DNA of 64,000 nucleotides from contig NZ_ML123045.1 in NCBI RefSeq assembly GCF_003846175.1, positions 1,082,082 through 1,146,081 of the forward strand, given 5' to 3'. The DNA comes from Streptomyces sp. ADI95-17. GTDB taxonomy: Bacteria; Actinomycetota; Actinomycetes; Streptomycetales; Streptomycetaceae. The translations under genes and the position numbers were made by a program. Below the pieces are notes generated by a model. It did no database searches. It saw only the letters and a program-made list of their open reading frames with translations, and had not been told where the DNA came from. Position 1 is the first letter of the stretch. Each line of letters starts with the position of its first letter. This document shows, piece after piece, positions 49,453 to 60,180 of this stretch.

Positions 49453-52400
49453 GTGGCCGACCGTCTCATCGTCCGTGGCGCTCGCGAGCACAACCTCAAG
49501 AACGTCTCGCTCGACCTCCCGCGCGACTCCCTCATCGTCTTCACCGGGCTCTCCGGGTCGGGCAAGTCTTCCCTCGCGTTCGACACGATTTTCGCCGAGG
49601 GCCAGCGACGCTACGTGGAGTCCCTCTCCTCGTACGCCCGCCAGTTCCTCGGCCAGATGGACAAGCCGGACGTCGACTTCATCGAGGGCCTCTCGCCCGC
49701 CGTCTCCATCGACCAGAAGTCGACCTCGCGCAACCCGCGCTCGACGGTCGGCACCATCACCGAGGTCTACGACTACCTCAGGCTGCTCTTCGCCCGGATC
49801 GGCAAGCCGCACTGCCCGGAGTGCCGACGGCCCATCTCGCGCCAGTCGCCGCAGGCGATCGTCGACAAGGTGCTCGGCCTGCCCGAGGGCAGCCGTTTCC
49901 AGGTGCTCTCGCCGCTGGTGCGCGAGCGCAAGGGCGAGTTCGTCGACCTCTTCGCCGATCTGCAGACCAAGGGCTACAGCAGGGCCCGGGTCGACGGCGG
50001 GACCATCCAGCTCTCCGAGCCGCCCAAGCTGAAGAAGCAGGAGAAGCACACCATCGAGGTGGTCATCGACCGCCTCACGGTGAAGGACAGCGCCAAGCGC
50101 CGGCTGACCGACTCGGTCGAGACCGCGCTCGGGCTCTCCGGCGGCATGGTCGTGCTCGACTTCGTCGACCTCCCCGAGGACGACCCCGAGCGCGAGCGGA
50201 TGTACTCCGAGCACCTCTATTGCCCGTACGACGACCTCTCCTTCGAGGAGCTCGAACCGCGCTCCTTCTCCTTCAACTCGCCCTTCGGCGCCTGCCCCGA
50301 CTGCACGGGCATCGGCACACGGATGGAGGTCGACCCGGAGCTGATCGTCCCCGACGAGGAGAAGTCGCTCGACGAGGGCGCGATCCACCCCTGGTCGCAC
50401 GGCCACACCAAGGAGTACTTCGGCCGGCAGATCAGCGCCCTCGCCGACGCTCTCGGATTCCGGACGGACATCCCCTGGGCCGGGCTGCCGCAGCGCGCCA
50501 AGAAGGCCCTGCTCCATGGCCACAAGATCCAGACCGAGGTCCGCTACCGCAACCGCTACGGGCGGGAGCGCGCGTACACCACGCCCGCCTTCGAAGGCGC
50601 GGTGCAGTTCGTCAAGCGGCGGCACTCCGACGCCGAGAGCGACTCCAGCCGGGAGCGCTTCGAGGGCTACATGCGCGAGGTGCCCTGCCCGACCTGTGAG
50701 GGCACCAGGCTGAAGCCGATCGTCCTCGCGGTGACGGTGATGGAGAAGTCCATCGCCGAGGTCGCCGCGATGTCGATCAGCGAGTGCGCCGAGTTCCTCG
50801 GCCGGATGAAGCTCAACGCCCGTGACAAGAAGATCGCCGAGCGGGTGCTGAAGGAGGTCAACGAGCGGCTGAAGTTCCTCGTCGACGTCGGCCTCGACTA
50901 CCTCTCGCTCAACCGCGCGGCCGGCACCCTGTCCGGCGGCGAGGCCCAGCGCATCCGGCTCGCCACCCAGATCGGCTCCGGCCTGGTCGGCGTGCTGTAC
51001 GTGCTGGACGAGCCGTCCATCGGCCTGCACCAGCGGGACAACCACCGGCTGATCGAGACCCTGGTCCGGCTCCGCGACATGGGCAACACGCTCATCGTCG
51101 TCGAGCACGACGAGGACACCATCAAGGTCGCCGACTGGGTCGTCGACATCGGCCCCGGCGCCGGTGAGCACGGCGGCAAGGTGGTCCACTCCGGATCGCT
51201 CAAGGAGCTGCTGGCCAACGGGGAGTCGATCACCGGCCAGTATCTGACCGGCAAGAAGCAGATCCCGATGCCGGACATCCGGCGCCCCGTCGACCCGCAG
51301 CGCAGGCTCACCGTGCACGGCGCCCGGGAGAACAACCTCCGGGACATCGACGTCTCCTTCCCGCTCGGCCTGCTCACGGCCGTCACGGGCGTCTCGGGTT
51401 CGGGCAAGTCGACGCTGGTCAACGACATCCTCTACACCCACCTGGCGCGCGAGCTGAACGGCGCCAAGTCGGTCCCCGGCCGGCACACCCGGGTCGACGG
51501 CGACGACCTGGTCGACAAGGTCGTGCACGTCGACCAGTCGCCCATCGGCCGGACCCCCCGGTCCAACCCGGCCACGTACACCGGTGTCTTCGACCACGTC
51601 CGCAAGCTGTTCGCGGAGACGATGGAGGCGAAGGTGCGCGGCTATCTGCCGGGCCGCTTCTCCTTCAACGTCAAGGGAGGCCGCTGCGAGAACTGCTCCG
51701 GCGACGGCACCATCAAGATCGAGATGAACTTCCTGCCGGACGTGTACGTCCCGTGCGAGGTCTGCCACGGAGCGCGCTACAACCGGGAGACCCTGGAGGT
51801 CCACTACAAGGGCAAGTCCATTGCCGAGGTGCTGGACATGCCGATCGAGGAGGGCCTGGAGTTCTTCGAGGCCGTCCCGACGATCGCCCGCCACCTCCGC
51901 ACGCTCAACGAGGTGGGTCTCGGATATGTGCGGCTCGGCCAGTCCGCGCCGACCCTCTCCGGTGGTGAGGCGCAGCGTGTGAAGCTCGCCAGCGAGCTCC
52001 AGAAGCGCTCCACCGGCCGCACGGTCTACGTCTTGGACGAGCCGACCACGGGTCTGCACTTCGAGGACATCAGCAAGCTCATCAAGGTGCTCTCCGGGCT
52101 GGTCGACAAGGGCAACTCGGTGATCGTCATCGAGCACAACCTCGATGTGATCAAGACCGCGGACTGGGTCATCGACATGGGCCCCGAAGGCGGCAGCGGC
52201 GGCGGCCTGGTCATCGCCGAGGGGACTCCGGAGCAGGTCGCCGGGGTTCCGGCCAGCCACACCGGCAAGTTCCTCCAGGGCATCCTGGACCCGGAGCGGG
52301 TGAGCGAGGCCGCGGTGCCCGCGGCCCGCAAGCCGGTGCGGAAGACGGCCGCGAAGAAGGCGGTCGCCGCGAAGTCGGCCCCGGCCAGGAAGACGGCCAC

Positions 52401-52518
52401 GGCCCGGACCGCGAAGTCCGCCACGGCAGCCAAGGCTGCCGGGACCTCGGGGACCGCCAAGACGGCTGCGGCGAAGAAGCCCGCGGCGAAGAAGGCGGCC
52501 CGCACGCGCAAGGCCTGA
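49453..52518 (+). CDS. uvrA: Excinuclease ABC subunit A
   Basis: 1021 residues. Two ABC ATPase halves: Walker [13 protein letters not shown] near 30 and [12 protein letters not shown] near 645, signatures [12 protein letters not shown] and [12 protein letters not shown], and zinc-finger pairs CPEC, CPYD/CPDC, CPTC, CENC and CEVC. UvrA dimers find bulky DNA lesions and load UvrB. The C-terminal 70 residues are a Lys/Ala-rich tail ([24 protein letters not shown]), histone-H1-like, as in other Streptomyces. The GTG at 49453 ([18 protein letters not shown]) is taken; the frame upstream is open but non-conserved. No damage-type promoter box was found here. Confidence 0.97.
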   Translation: MADRLIVRGAREHNLKNVSLDLPRDSLIVFTGLSGSGKSSLAFDTIFAEGQRRYVESLSSYARQFLGQMDKPDVDFIEGLSPAVSIDQKSTSRNPRSTVGTITEVYDYLRLLFARIGKPHCPECRRPISRQSPQAIVDKVLGLPEGSRFQVLSPLVRERKGEFVDLFADLQTKGYSRARVDGGTIQLSEPPKLKKQEKHTIEVVIDRLTVKDSAKRRLTDSVETALGLSGGMVVLDFVDLPEDDPERERMYSEHLYCPYDDLSFEELEPRSFSFNSPFGACPDCTGIGTRMEVDPELIVPDEEKSLDEGAIHPWSHGHTKEYFGRQISALADALGFRTDIPWAGLPQRAKKALLHGHKIQTEVRYRNRYGRERAYTTPAFEGAVQFVKRRHSDAESDSSRERFEGYMREVPCPTCEGTRLKPIVLAVTVMEKSIAEVAAMSISECAEFLGRMKLNARDKKIAERVLKEVNERLKFLVDVGLDYLSLNRAAGTLSGGEAQRIRLATQIGSGLVGVLYVLDEPSIGLHQRDNHRLIETLVRLRDMGNTLIVVEHDEDTIKVADWVVDIGPGAGEHGGKVVHSGSLKELLANGESITGQYLTGKKQIPMPDIRRPVDPQRRLTVHGARENNLRDIDVSFPLGLLTAVTGVSGSGKSTLVNDILYTHLARELNGAKSVPGRHTRVDGDDLVDKVVHVDQSPIGRTPRSNPATYTGVFDHVRKLFAETMEAKVRGYLPGRFSFNVKGGRCENCSGDGTIKIEMNFLPDVYVPCEVCHGARYNRETLEVHYKGKSIAEVLDMPIEEGLEFFEAVPTIARHLRTLNEVGLGYVRLGQSAPTLSGGEAQRVKLASELQKRSTGRTVYVLDEPTTGLHFEDISKLIKVLSGLVDKGNSVIVIEHNLDVIKTADWVIDMGPEGGSGGGLVIAEGTPEQVAGVPASHTGKFLQGILDPERVSEAAVPAARKPVRKTAAKKAVAAKSAPARKTATARTAKSATAAKAAGTSGTAKTAAAKKPAAKKAARTRKA

Positions 52519-52541
52519 CGACAGGCCCCAGGGCGGAACAA

Positions 52542-52583
52542 GGCGGCGGCTCCCGGATCCCCGGGGGCCGCCGCCCCCGTTTC
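52542..52583 (+). terminator. uvrA terminator
   Basis: GGCGGCGGC (52542-52550) pairs with GCCGCCGCC (52567-52575); the stem can extend four more pairs inward. CCCGTTTCT follows. Confidence 0.85.
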
Positions 52584-52767
52584 TGCGCCATGCCCGAGCC
52601 GCTGACCAGGAACGACCGGCCTCGGGTGGCCCGGCCGCAGGGCCGTCCGGCTCCGCCGGTATCGTCGGTTCTGTCACCGATGGCGCCGAGGCCCGCGGTA
52701 CTGCTGGTACGCGTGGTGCCTCAGCCGTGTCCGGTGCCCATCCGCCCCTTTGACCAGTGGAGACCGC

Positions 52768-53196
52768 ATGTCCGGCCAGCCCGCCGCCCGCCGTACCGTG
52801 CTGAAGGGTGCCGCTCTCGCCGGCGCCGCCGGGCTGGGAGTGGCCGCCTGCTCGACCGAATCGAAGCTCGGCCACGCCGAGACGCCGACCCCGACCGCCC
52901 CCGTCGAGCTCGGCGCGCCGGACGACATTCCGGTCGGCGGATCCAAGCTCTTCCGCAACGAGCGGGTCATCGTGAACTGCCCGGCCAAGGGCCAGTACAA
53001 GGCGTTCAGCGCCCAGTGCACCCACGCGGGCTGTCTGCTGGACAAGGTCGAGGACAACGTGGGCACGTGCCCCTGCCACGGCAGCCACTTCGACACGACG
53101 ACCGGCAAGGCGATGCGCGGCCCGGCGACCGCGCCGCTGCCCGCGGTCCCGGTCAGGGTCGAGGGCGGCCGGCTGGTCGCGGGCCCCGACGCCTGA
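52768..53196 (+). CDS. Rieske [2Fe-2S] lipoprotein
   Basis: 142 residues. A Tat-type signal (RRTVLKGAALAGAAGLGVAAC) ends in a lipobox, so the protein is probably exported folded and lipid-anchored. The Rieske cluster motifs are CTHAGC and CPCHGSHFD, followed by GPATAPLPAVPVRVEGG. It is the small standalone type (SoxF/arsenite-oxidase-small-subunit-like), an electron carrier outside the membrane whose partner is unknown. GTGGAG precedes the ATG. Confidence 0.92.
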   Translation: MSGQPAARRTVLKGAALAGAAGLGVAACSTESKLGHAETPTPTAPVELGAPDDIPVGGSKLFRNERVIVNCPAKGQYKAFSAQCTHAGCLLDKVEDNVGTCPCHGSHFDTTTGKAMRGPATAPLPAVPVRVEGGRLVAGPDA

Positions 53197-53214
53197 CACC
53201 GGCCGGGGACGGAC

Positions 53215-54141
53215 TCACTCCCAGTCCCAGTCGATGCCGACCAGACCGGGCCGTACGCCCTGCTCCACCAGGTGGACGGTCCGGTGCCTGCCGGTCAGCG
53301 TGAGGTCCGTGCGGGCGCCGCGCGGCGCCCCCGCCGAGACCTGGGCGAAGCGCCGGCACCGTACCGGCAGCGCGGCCTCGTCGAAGGCCACCTGGAGCAC
53401 GTACTGCCCGCCCCCGAAGCTGAACCCCCGCACGTACTCGCCGCTCGGCCCTCCCGTGCCGTCGTCGAAGCCGTAGCCGAAGAGGTAGGTGTCACCCGCC
53501 CTCAGCCGGGTGTCGAAGAGCAGCTCCGCGACGAGGACCCCCGTACCGCGGTCCCAGCGGACCCGCCCGGTCCGGCAGTTCTCCCCGGCCGTCACCGTCA
53601 CCCGTGCCGGATCGCAGCCCGGATCGCCCCGGTGGACGGCGAGATAGCGGTCGATGTCGTCCCGGTGGGCGCGCACCACATGCTGCGAATCGCGCTGCCG
53701 CAGCTCCCGGCCGGGACCGATCCGCACCCGCTCGTGGTGCCCCACCGTGTGCAGCCCGCCGTCCACCGGCGACCCCATGGCCGCGAGCAGCCGCTCCACG
53801 GCGCCGGACGACTCCATCAGGGAACGGTACGAACGCGCGGCCGGACGGTCGGCCTCCGGGCGGGTGCTCCCGATTCCGAGTAACCGGAGCAGCGAGTTCC
53901 CCGGCAGTTCCAGTACCTCCTCCAGCGCCTTCACGGCCCGCAGGGACTCGGCGCGCTGCGGGCGTCTGGCCCCCTGCTGCCAGTAGCTCAGGCTCGTCAC
54001 CCCGACCTTGACGCCGCGGTGCGCGAGATGGTGCTGCACCCGCTGGAGCGGCAGCCCCCGCACCGAGAGCGCGGTGCGCAGCGCCAGATGGAACGGGCCG
54101 GTGTGCAGCACCTGTGCCAGTTCGGCCTCGGTGTGCCGCAT
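53215..54141 (-). CDS. Helix-turn-helix regulator of Streptomyces type
   Basis: 308 residues. The N-terminal 75 residues contain an HTH-like region (LQRVQHHLAHRGVKVGVTSLSYWQQGARRPQRAESLRAV), reminiscent of XRE proteins. The remainder (VTVTAGENCRTGRVRWDRGTGVLVAELLFDTRLRAGDTYLFGYGF) is a beta-rich domain of unknown ligand. GGAGG lies six nt before the ATG. It is divergent from the secreted protease pair, with about 230 bp between starts, and could regulate it. Confidence 0.7.
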   Translation of the reverse strand: MRHTEAELAQVLHTGPFHLALRTALSVRGLPLQRVQHHLAHRGVKVGVTSLSYWQQGARRPQRAESLRAVKALEEVLELPGNSLLRLLGIGSTRPEADRPAARSYRSLMESSGAVERLLAAMGSPVDGGLHTVGHHERVRIGPGRELRQRDSQHVVRAHRDDIDRYLAVHRGDPGCDPARVTVTAGENCRTGRVRWDRGTGVLVAELLFDTRLRAGDTYLFGYGFDDGTGGPSGEYVRGFSFGGGQYVLQVAFDEAALPVRCRRFAQVSAGAPRGARTDLTLTGRHRTVHLVEQGVRPGLVGIDWDWE

Positions 54142-54370
54142 GGGGTCCTCCAGGTGAACGTTCACGACGCGGGGCGGGGGGAGCGCGTCGGCGGGGGTGG
54201 TGCCGCAGGTGGCCGGGGCGCGGCCGTTCACGTATCCGCCACGCCGTTCACACCGCGACGTTCCCCCGCATTGAAGCGTGTTGACCCGTCCCCGACAACG
54301 GTTGATGCTCCTCGGACAGCGTCCGGACGCGCTCCTGTGATCCCACACCCCCCGCCTCGGGAGGAACGTC

Positions 54371-55006
54371 ATGAGTATCCGAAGAATCCGAACGGGACGG
54401 CTCCCGGCCCTGGCCGCGCTGGCCGCCGTGCTCCTCGCCGTACCGACGGCGACCGCCTCGGCGGCCCCCGCCCCGGCGCCCGCACGGGCCGCCGCCGCGA
54501 CCGGTGAGGCCGCCGGTGGTGTCGCCGCGACCCAGCGGCTGAACATCACCATGCAGGCCCAGCAGAAGACCAACTGGTGCTGGGCGGCGTCCGGCAACAC
54601 CATCGCCACCTGGTTCGGCCGCAACTACTCGCAGAACCAGTTCTGCAACGCCGCCTTCGGCCGCGCACAGGGCTACGAGTGCCCCAACTCGCAGGCCACG
54701 CTGGGCAATGTCCAGGACGGTCTGTACTGGGCCGGCATCAACCCCGGTTCGTACGTCACCGGCTGGCTGCGCTACCCCACCGTCCAGGCCGAGATCGCCG
54801 CGGGCCGCCCCGTCGAGACCCGCATCCAGTGGTCGTCGGGCGGCGGCCACATGCATGTCCTGTACGGCTACGACGACTCCGACAGCTGGGTCTACTGGGG
54901 CGATCCCTGGCCCTCCAACAACCGCTACAACTGGGCCTCGCACGACTGGTACGTGAACAACAACGAGTTCTCCTGGACCCACTCGCTCTACCGGATCGGG
55001 GCGTGA
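54371..55006 (+). CDS. Secreted papain-like cysteine protease
   Basis: 211 residues. A Sec signal (RLPALAALAAVLLAVPTATASA) is followed by a propeptide-like Ala-rich stretch and a compact catalytic domain. The active-site block is QAQQKTNWCWAASGNTIATWF (Cys), with His in GGGHMHVLYGYDD and WGDP as the third residue. This matches the papain-like C39_2/AvrRpt2 (staphopain-like) group. It would act on extracellular protein. GAGGAACGTC precedes the ATG. The next gene starts four nt after its stop. Confidence 0.88.
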   Translation: MSIRRIRTGRLPALAALAAVLLAVPTATASAAPAPAPARAAAATGEAAGGVAATQRLNITMQAQQKTNWCWAASGNTIATWFGRNYSQNQFCNAAFGRAQGYECPNSQATLGNVQDGLYWAGINPGSYVTGWLRYPTVQAEIAAGRPVETRIQWSSGGGHMHVLYGYDDSDSWVYWGDPWPSNNRYNWASHDWYVNNNEFSWTHSLYRIGA

Positions 55007-55010
55007 CGGA

Positions 55011-55904
55011 ATGATCCCCAGCACCGCACGCACCGCACGTCACTCACGCACCGCACATCACTCACGCACCGCCCGGTCCGCAGCCGCGTCCCTGGCCGCC
55101 ACCGGCATCCTGACCGGCGCCGCGCTGCTGACCGTCGCCGCCCCCGGGGCGGCCGCCGCCACCGGACCCACCGCCGGCCCGGCCGCCCTGGCGGCCGCCC
55201 GGCACGCGGCCACCGAACCCACGACCCTGGACACCCTGGCCCGGTTCTTCGCCCGCGAGGGCGCGGTCACCAGGTCGGCGGCCGCACCGCGCATCGAGGG
55301 CGCGGCCGTCCCCGTGAACACCCTCGATCCGGACTTCGTGGCCGGGAAACCGGGAGCGCCCGTCGCCAGGCTGGACTACCTCGCCACCACGGCCGTCTCC
55401 TCGGACGGCCAGAAGGCCTCCCTGTGGACCCTTCCGAAGAAGGGGAAGGACGGCGGCTGGCAGGTGGTGAACATCGCCAGCGGCGACGACGAGACGAGGT
55501 ACGCGGCCGAGGGCACCCGCAGGCTCCCCGGCGGGACGGTCTTCCGCGAGCCGCAGACCGACGCCTGGTTCGTCCAGAAGGGGACGAAGGTGCTCCCCCT
55601 GGACCGGGACGCGGTCCGCGCGGTCGGCGCCCGCGGCACCACGCTGGCCGCCTACCGCGCCCGGGTGCGCGCCGCCTACGGCGACAAGCTCCCCGGCTCC
55701 GGATACGCCCGCTCCGGCAAGGCGGGCGGCTACGCCCCGCCCGCCGCCGCACCCGCCCCCGAGCCCAGGACGGTCACCGCGAGCACCGCGTCCGGCACGG
55801 CGCTGACCGCCACCTCGGCCGCCGCCGGAGCGGGCGCCCTCGTCGTGCTCGCCCTCAGCGGTCTCACCGTGCTGCGCAACCGTCGCCGCCGGGAGACCCC
55901 GTGA
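55011..55904 (+). CDS. Secreted membrane-anchored partner of the papain-like protease
   Basis: 297 residues. The N-terminus has a short Thr/Arg/His repeat (ARTARHSRTAHHSRTARS) before a signal segment (SLAATGILTGAALLTVAAPG). The mature part holds WTLPKKGKDGGWQVVNIASGDDETRY and TDAWFVQKGTKVLPLDRDAV. A C-terminal hydrophobic helix (GALVVLALSGLTVLRNRRRR) suggests a surface-anchored protein with the anchor-plus-Arg pattern of cell-wall proteins. I do not recognise the family. Tight linkage to the protease suggests an inhibitor, substrate or chaperone. Confidence 0.65.
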   Translation: MIPSTARTARHSRTAHHSRTARSAAASLAATGILTGAALLTVAAPGAAAATGPTAGPAALAAARHAATEPTTLDTLARFFAREGAVTRSAAAPRIEGAAVPVNTLDPDFVAGKPGAPVARLDYLATTAVSSDGQKASLWTLPKKGKDGGWQVVNIASGDDETRYAAEGTRRLPGGTVFREPQTDAWFVQKGTKVLPLDRDAVRAVGARGTTLAAYRARVRAAYGDKLPGSGYARSGKAGGYAPPAAAPAPEPRTVTASTASGTALTATSAAAGAGALVVLALSGLTVLRNRRRRETP

Positions 55905-55925
55905 CCGGCGGCGGCACCCGCTGAC

Positions 55926-55970
55926 CCGTGCTCCGGGGCGCGCTCCCGCGATCCGCGCCCCGGAGCACGG
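55926..55970 (+). terminator. Terminator after the protease operon
   Basis: A 17-bp perfect stem (55926-55942 with 55954-55970, arms starting CCGTGCTCCGGGG and CGCGCCCCGGAGC) around an 11-nt loop. Confidence 0.9.
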
Positions 55971-55991
55971 CACCACTTCCGGGCGGCCGCA

Positions 55992-56014
55992 CTGTCACCG
56001 CCCGCAAGTAGGGT
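55992..56014 (+). promoter_or_regulatory. DNA-damage-type promoter of uvrC
   Basis: CTGTCACCG (55992-56000), exactly eight nt, TAGGGT (56009-56014), then seven nt to the uvrC ATG. Six of nine bases match TTGTCRGTG with the correct N8 spacing, so it is a weaker version of the uvrB and alkyltransferase promoters. Confidence 0.6.
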
Positions 56015-56021
56015 GGGACAC

Positions 56022-58148
56022 ATGGCAGACCCCTCCAGCTACCGCCCCAAGCCGGGACAGATCCCCGACTCCCCGGGGGTCTACAGATTCCGCGACGAAC
56101 ACCGCCGGGTGATCTACGTCGGAAAGGCCAAGAACCTGCGCCAGCGCCTGGCCAATTACTTCCAGGACCTGGCCGCGCTCCACCCGCGTACGCGCACGAT
56201 GGTCACCACGGCCGCCTCGGTGGAATGGACGGTCGTCTCCACGGAGGTCGAGGCCCTCCAGCTGGAGTACTCCTGGATCAAGGAGTTCGACCCCCGGTTC
56301 AACGTCAAGTACCGCGACGACAAGAGCTATCCGTACCTCGCGGTCACGCTGAACGAGGAGTTCCCGCGCGTCCAGGTGATGCGCGGAGCCAAGAAGAAGG
56401 GCGTGCGCTACTTCGGCCCGTACGGGCACGCTTGGGCGATCCGCGAGACGGTCGACCTGATGCTCCGGGTCTTCCCGGTGCGCACGTGCTCCGCAGGCGT
56501 CTTCAAGAACGCCGCCAGGACCGGCCGCCCCTGCCTCCTCGGCTACATCGGCAAGTGCTCGGCCCCCTGCGTCGGCCGCGTCACCCCCGAGGAACACCGC
56601 GAACTGGCCGACGACTTCTGCGACTTCATGGCCGGCCGGACCGGTACGTACATCCGCCGCCTGGAGAAGGACATGATGGCGGCGGCCGAGGAGATGGAGT
56701 ACGAGCGGGCGGCCCGGCTCCGCGACGACGTGGAGGCCCTCAAGCGGGCCATGGAGAAGAGCGCCGTCGTGCTGGCCGACGCCACCGACGCCGACCTGAT
56801 CGCGGTCGCCGAGGACGAGCTCGAAGCCGCCGTCCAGATCTTCCACGTGCGCGGCGGCCGGGTGCGCGGCCAGCGCGGCTGGGTCACCGACAAGGTCGAG
56901 AACGTCGACACCCCGGGCCTGGTGGAGCACGCCCTCCAGCAACTGTACGGCGAGGAGACGGGCGACTCGGTCCCCAAGGAGGTCCTCGTCCCGGCCCTGC
57001 CCGAGGACCCGGACGCGGTCTCCCAGTGGCTCGCCGGCCGCCGGGGCTCCCAGGTCAGCCTGCGCATCCCGCAGCGCGGCGACAAGAAGGACCTGATGGC
57101 GACGGTCCAGCGCAACGCCCTGCAGGCCCTCGGGCTGCACAAGACCAAGCGCGCCTCCGACCTGACCACCCGCTCCCGCGCGCTGGAGGAGATCGCCGAG
57201 GCGCTCGGCCTGGACACCGCCCCGCTGCGCATCGAGTGCTTCGACATCTCGCACCTCCAGGGCGACGACGTGGTCGCCTCCATGGTCGTCTTCGAGGACG
57301 GCCTCGCCCGCAAGAGTGAGTACCGCCGCTTCCAGATCAAGGGCTTCGAGGGCCAGGACGACGTCCGCTCGATGCACGAGGTGATCGGCCGCCGCTTCAA
57401 GCGGTACCTCCAGGAGAAGGAACGTACGGGGGAGTGGGAGGAGACCCCCGCCCCGACCGGACCGGTCCCGGCACCGCAGGACGCCGCCACCGCGCCCGCC
57501 ACCGTTCCCGGCCCGGACGCCATCGTTCCCGGGCTGGGCGCCACCGTTCCCGACCCGGGCGCCATCGCCCCCGGCCCCGGCACCGCTCCCGACCTGGACG
57601 CCGAGCCCCGTGAGGACGACGGGCGTCCCAAACGGTTCGCCTATCCGCCGCAGCTCGTCGTGGTCGACGGCGGCCAGCCGCAGGTCGCCGCCGCCAAGCG
57701 CGCCCTCGACGAGCTGGGGATCGACGACATCGCCGTCTGCGGTCTCGCCAAGCGCCTCGAAGAGGTCTGGCTGCCCGATGACGACGACCCCGTCGTCCTG
57801 CCCCGCTCCAGCGAGGGCCTCTACCTCCTCCAGCGCGTCCGTGACGAGGCCCACCGCTTCGCGATCACGTACCAGCGCGCCAAGAGGGCCAAACGGATCC
57901 GCTCCAGCCCCCTGGACGCCGTCGCCGGTCTCGGCGAAACCCGGAAACAGGCGTTGATCAAGCATTTCGGCTCCGTGAAGAAGCTGAAGCAGGCGACAAT
58001 CGACGAGATCTGCGAGGTTCCGGGGATAGGCCGCAGAACGGCGGAATCAGTGGCTGTCGCCCTCGCGTCGGCCGCGCCGGCCACGCCCGCCGTGAACACG
58101 GCGACAGGAGAGATCATTGAAGAGGACGACGGGGGCAGCACGACATGA
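56022..58148 (+). CDS. uvrC: Excinuclease ABC subunit C
   Basis: 708 residues. The GIY-YIG nuclease is at the N-terminus ([26 protein letters not shown]). A central UVR motif ([23 protein letters not shown]) that binds UvrB, the RNase-H-like nuclease with [21 protein letters not shown], and C-terminal helix-hairpin-helix motifs ([33 protein letters not shown]) follow. UvrC makes both incisions in nucleotide excision repair. Residues about 475-530 are a species-specific Pro/Ala/Gly repeat insertion ([20 protein letters not shown]). It overlaps rapZ by ATGA and leads a four-gene operon. Confidence 0.97.
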   Translation: MADPSSYRPKPGQIPDSPGVYRFRDEHRRVIYVGKAKNLRQRLANYFQDLAALHPRTRTMVTTAASVEWTVVSTEVEALQLEYSWIKEFDPRFNVKYRDDKSYPYLAVTLNEEFPRVQVMRGAKKKGVRYFGPYGHAWAIRETVDLMLRVFPVRTCSAGVFKNAARTGRPCLLGYIGKCSAPCVGRVTPEEHRELADDFCDFMAGRTGTYIRRLEKDMMAAAEEMEYERAARLRDDVEALKRAMEKSAVVLADATDADLIAVAEDELEAAVQIFHVRGGRVRGQRGWVTDKVENVDTPGLVEHALQQLYGEETGDSVPKEVLVPALPEDPDAVSQWLAGRRGSQVSLRIPQRGDKKDLMATVQRNALQALGLHKTKRASDLTTRSRALEEIAEALGLDTAPLRIECFDISHLQGDDVVASMVVFEDGLARKSEYRRFQIKGFEGQDDVRSMHEVIGRRFKRYLQEKERTGEWEETPAPTGPVPAPQDAATAPATVPGPDAIVPGLGATVPDPGAIAPGPGTAPDLDAEPREDDGRPKRFAYPPQLVVVDGGQPQVAAAKRALDELGIDDIAVCGLAKRLEEVWLPDDDDPVVLPRSSEGLYLLQRVRDEAHRFAITYQRAKRAKRIRSSPLDAVAGLGETRKQALIKHFGSVKKLKQATIDEICEVPGIGRRTAESVAVALASAAPATPAVNTATGEIIEEDDGGSTT

Positions 58149-59134
58149 CCGAGCGTGAGAACGAGCAAGAAGTCGGGCGCGGGCAAGAAGCCGGGCACGA
58201 CGGCACCGACCGAGCAGACGGAGCGGCACAAGTGAGTACGGCCACCACGAACGAGACGGGCGACGGGCCCGCGACCATCCCCGAGCTGGTCATCATCTCG
58301 GGGATGTCGGGCGCCGGGCGCAGCACGGCGGCCAAGTGTCTGGAGGACCTCGGCTGGTTCGTCGTCGACAACCTGCCGCCCGCACTGATCCCCACCATGG
58401 TGGAGCTCGGCGCCCGCTCGCAGGGCAACGTGGCACGGATCGCCGTCGTCGTCGACGTCCGGGGACGCCGCTTCTTCGACAACCTCCGCGAGTCCCTCGC
58501 CGACCTGGAGGCCAAGCACGTCACCCGGCGGATCGTCTTCCTGGAGTCCTCCGACGACGCCCTGGTCCGCCGCTTCGAATCGGTCCGCCGCCCGCACCCG
58601 CTCCAGGGCGACGGCCGGATCGTCGACGGCATCGCCGCCGAGCGCGACCTGCTGCGCGAGCTGCGCGGCGACGCCGACCTGGTGATCGACACCTCCAGCC
58701 TCAACGTGCACGAACTGCGCGCCAAGATGGACGCCCAGTTCGCCGGCGACGAGGAGCCGGAGCTGCGCGCCACGGTGATGTCGTTCGGCTTCAAGTACGG
58801 CCTGCCGGTCGACGCCGACCTGGTCGTCGACTGCCGCTTCCTGCCCAACCCGCACTGGGTCCCCGAGCTGCGCCCGTTCACCGGCCTCAACGAGGAGGTC
58901 TCCGCGTACGTCTTCGACCAGCCCGGTGCCAAGGAATTCCTCAACCAGTACACCGAGCTGCTCCAGCTCATCGCCGCCGGGTACCGCCGCGAGGGCAAGC
59001 GCTACGTGACCATCGCCGTCGGCTGCACCGGCGGCAAGCACCGCTCGGTCGCCATGTCCGAGAAGCTGGCTGCCCGGCTCGCGACCGAAGGCATCGAGAC
59101 CGTCCTCGTCCACCGGGACATGGGGCGCGAGTGA
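58145..59134 (+). CDS. rapZ: RNase adapter protein RapZ (nucleotide-binding YvcJ family)
   Basis: 329 residues. The P-loop reads [13 protein letters not shown], where Arg replaces the usual Lys. [43 protein letters not shown] and [20 protein letters not shown] are conserved RapZ blocks. In E. coli RapZ presents small RNAs to RNase E; in Gram-positives it is linked to the peptidoglycan precursor and c-di-nucleotide network. The first 35 residues are low-complexity, so a later start ([10 protein letters not shown]) is possible. Both ends overlap neighbours by four bases. Confidence 0.93.
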   Translation: MTERENEQEVGRGQEAGHDGTDRADGAAQVSTATTNETGDGPATIPELVIISGMSGAGRSTAAKCLEDLGWFVVDNLPPALIPTMVELGARSQGNVARIAVVVDVRGRRFFDNLRESLADLEAKHVTRRIVFLESSDDALVRRFESVRRPHPLQGDGRIVDGIAAERDLLRELRGDADLVIDTSSLNVHELRAKMDAQFAGDEEPELRATVMSFGFKYGLPVDADLVVDCRFLPNPHWVPELRPFTGLNEEVSAYVFDQPGAKEFLNQYTELLQLIAAGYRREGKRYVTIAVGCTGGKHRSVAMSEKLAARLATEGIETVLVHRDMGRE

Positions 59135-60180
59135 CCAGCCGCAACCTGCGCCTGCGGCGGCTGCGCAGAGCCACCTCCGCGCTGTCCGGCTCCGGGCTGT
59201 CCGGCCGCAAGCGCGGCGCGCAGCCCAAGGTCGTCGCCCTCGGCGGCGGCATGGGGCTGTCCGCGTCGCTCGCGTCGCTCCGCCGGATCACCGGCGATCT
59301 CACCGCCGTGGTCACCGTCGCCGACGACGGCGGCTCCAGCGGCCGGCTCCGCGAGGAGCTCGGCGTGCTGCCGCCCGGCGACCTGCGCAAGGCGCTCGCC
59401 GCCCTGTGCGGTGACGACGACTGGGGCCAGACCTGGGCCCGGGTGATCCAGCACCGCTTCCAGTCCAAGGGCGATCTGCACGAGCACGCGGTCGGCAATC
59501 TGCTGATCGTCGCCCTGTGGGAGCAGCTCGGTGACCATGTCCAGGCGCTCGATCTGGTCGGCAAACTCCTCGGGGCGCACGGCCGGGTGCTCCCCATGTC
59601 CGCCGTGCCGCTGGAGCTCCAGGCGCTCGTGCGGGGCCACGACCCGGCCCGCCCGGACGACGTGGACACCGTGCGCGGACAGGCCACCGTGGCGCTCACC
59701 CCCGGCGAGGTGCAGTCCGTGCACCTCGTCCCGAACGACCCGCCCGCCGTCCCCGAGGCCGTCGCCGCGGTCCTCGACGCCGACTGGGTGGTGCTCGGCC
59801 CGGGGTCCTGGTTCTCCTCCGTGATCCCGCACCTGCTCGTCCCCGAACTGCTCGACGCACTCGTCGAGACCAAGGCCCGCAAGGTCCTCTCGCTCAACCT
59901 CGCACCGCAACCCGGTGAAACTGATGGCTTCTCCCCGCAGCGTCATTTGGAGGTTTTGGGACGACACGCCCCTAAACTCGCCCTGGACGTGGTGCTGGCC
60001 GACGAAGCCGCTGTGCCCGATCGTGAGTCCCTCGCCGACGCCGCCAAGCGGCTCGGCGCCGCGGTCGAGCTGGCGCCGGTGGCCTCACCCGACGGCGTTC
60101 CGATCCATGATCCGGAGCTGTTGGCCGCCGCGTACGACCGTATTTTTCGGATGCATGGAAGGATCGGCCCATGGCGATGA
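59131..60180 (+). CDS. yvcK: Gluconeogenesis factor YvcK/CofD-like
   Basis: 349 residues from a GTG that shares GTGA with the rapZ stop. [50 protein letters not shown], and [24 protein letters not shown] are the UDP-sugar-binding blocks of YvcK/CofD family proteins, which bind UDP-GlcNAc and help control carbon flow to the cell wall. The first 28 residues are Arg-rich and variable. The 3' end overlaps whiA by 10 nt. Confidence 0.94.
   Translation: MTSRNLRLRRLRRATSALSGSGLSGRKRGAQPKVVALGGGMGLSASLASLRRITGDLTAVVTVADDGGSSGRLREELGVLPPGDLRKALAALCGDDDWGQTWARVIQHRFQSKGDLHEHAVGNLLIVALWEQLGDHVQALDLVGKLLGAHGRVLPMSAVPLELQALVRGHDPARPDDVDTVRGQATVALTPGEVQSVHLVPNDPPAVPEAVAAVLDADWVVLGPGSWFSSVIPHLLVPELLDALVETKARKVLSLNLAPQPGETDGFSPQRHLEVLGRHAPKLALDVVLADEAAVPDRESLADAAKRLGAAVELAPVASPDGVPIHDPELLAAAYDRIFRMHGRIGPWR

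Noticed and set aside
49414..53199. 1261-residue minus-strand frame opposite uvrA
   Set aside because: Long antisense frames are common at this GC content. Composition is Val/Asp/Leu/Gly shadow of UvrA and no motif is present.
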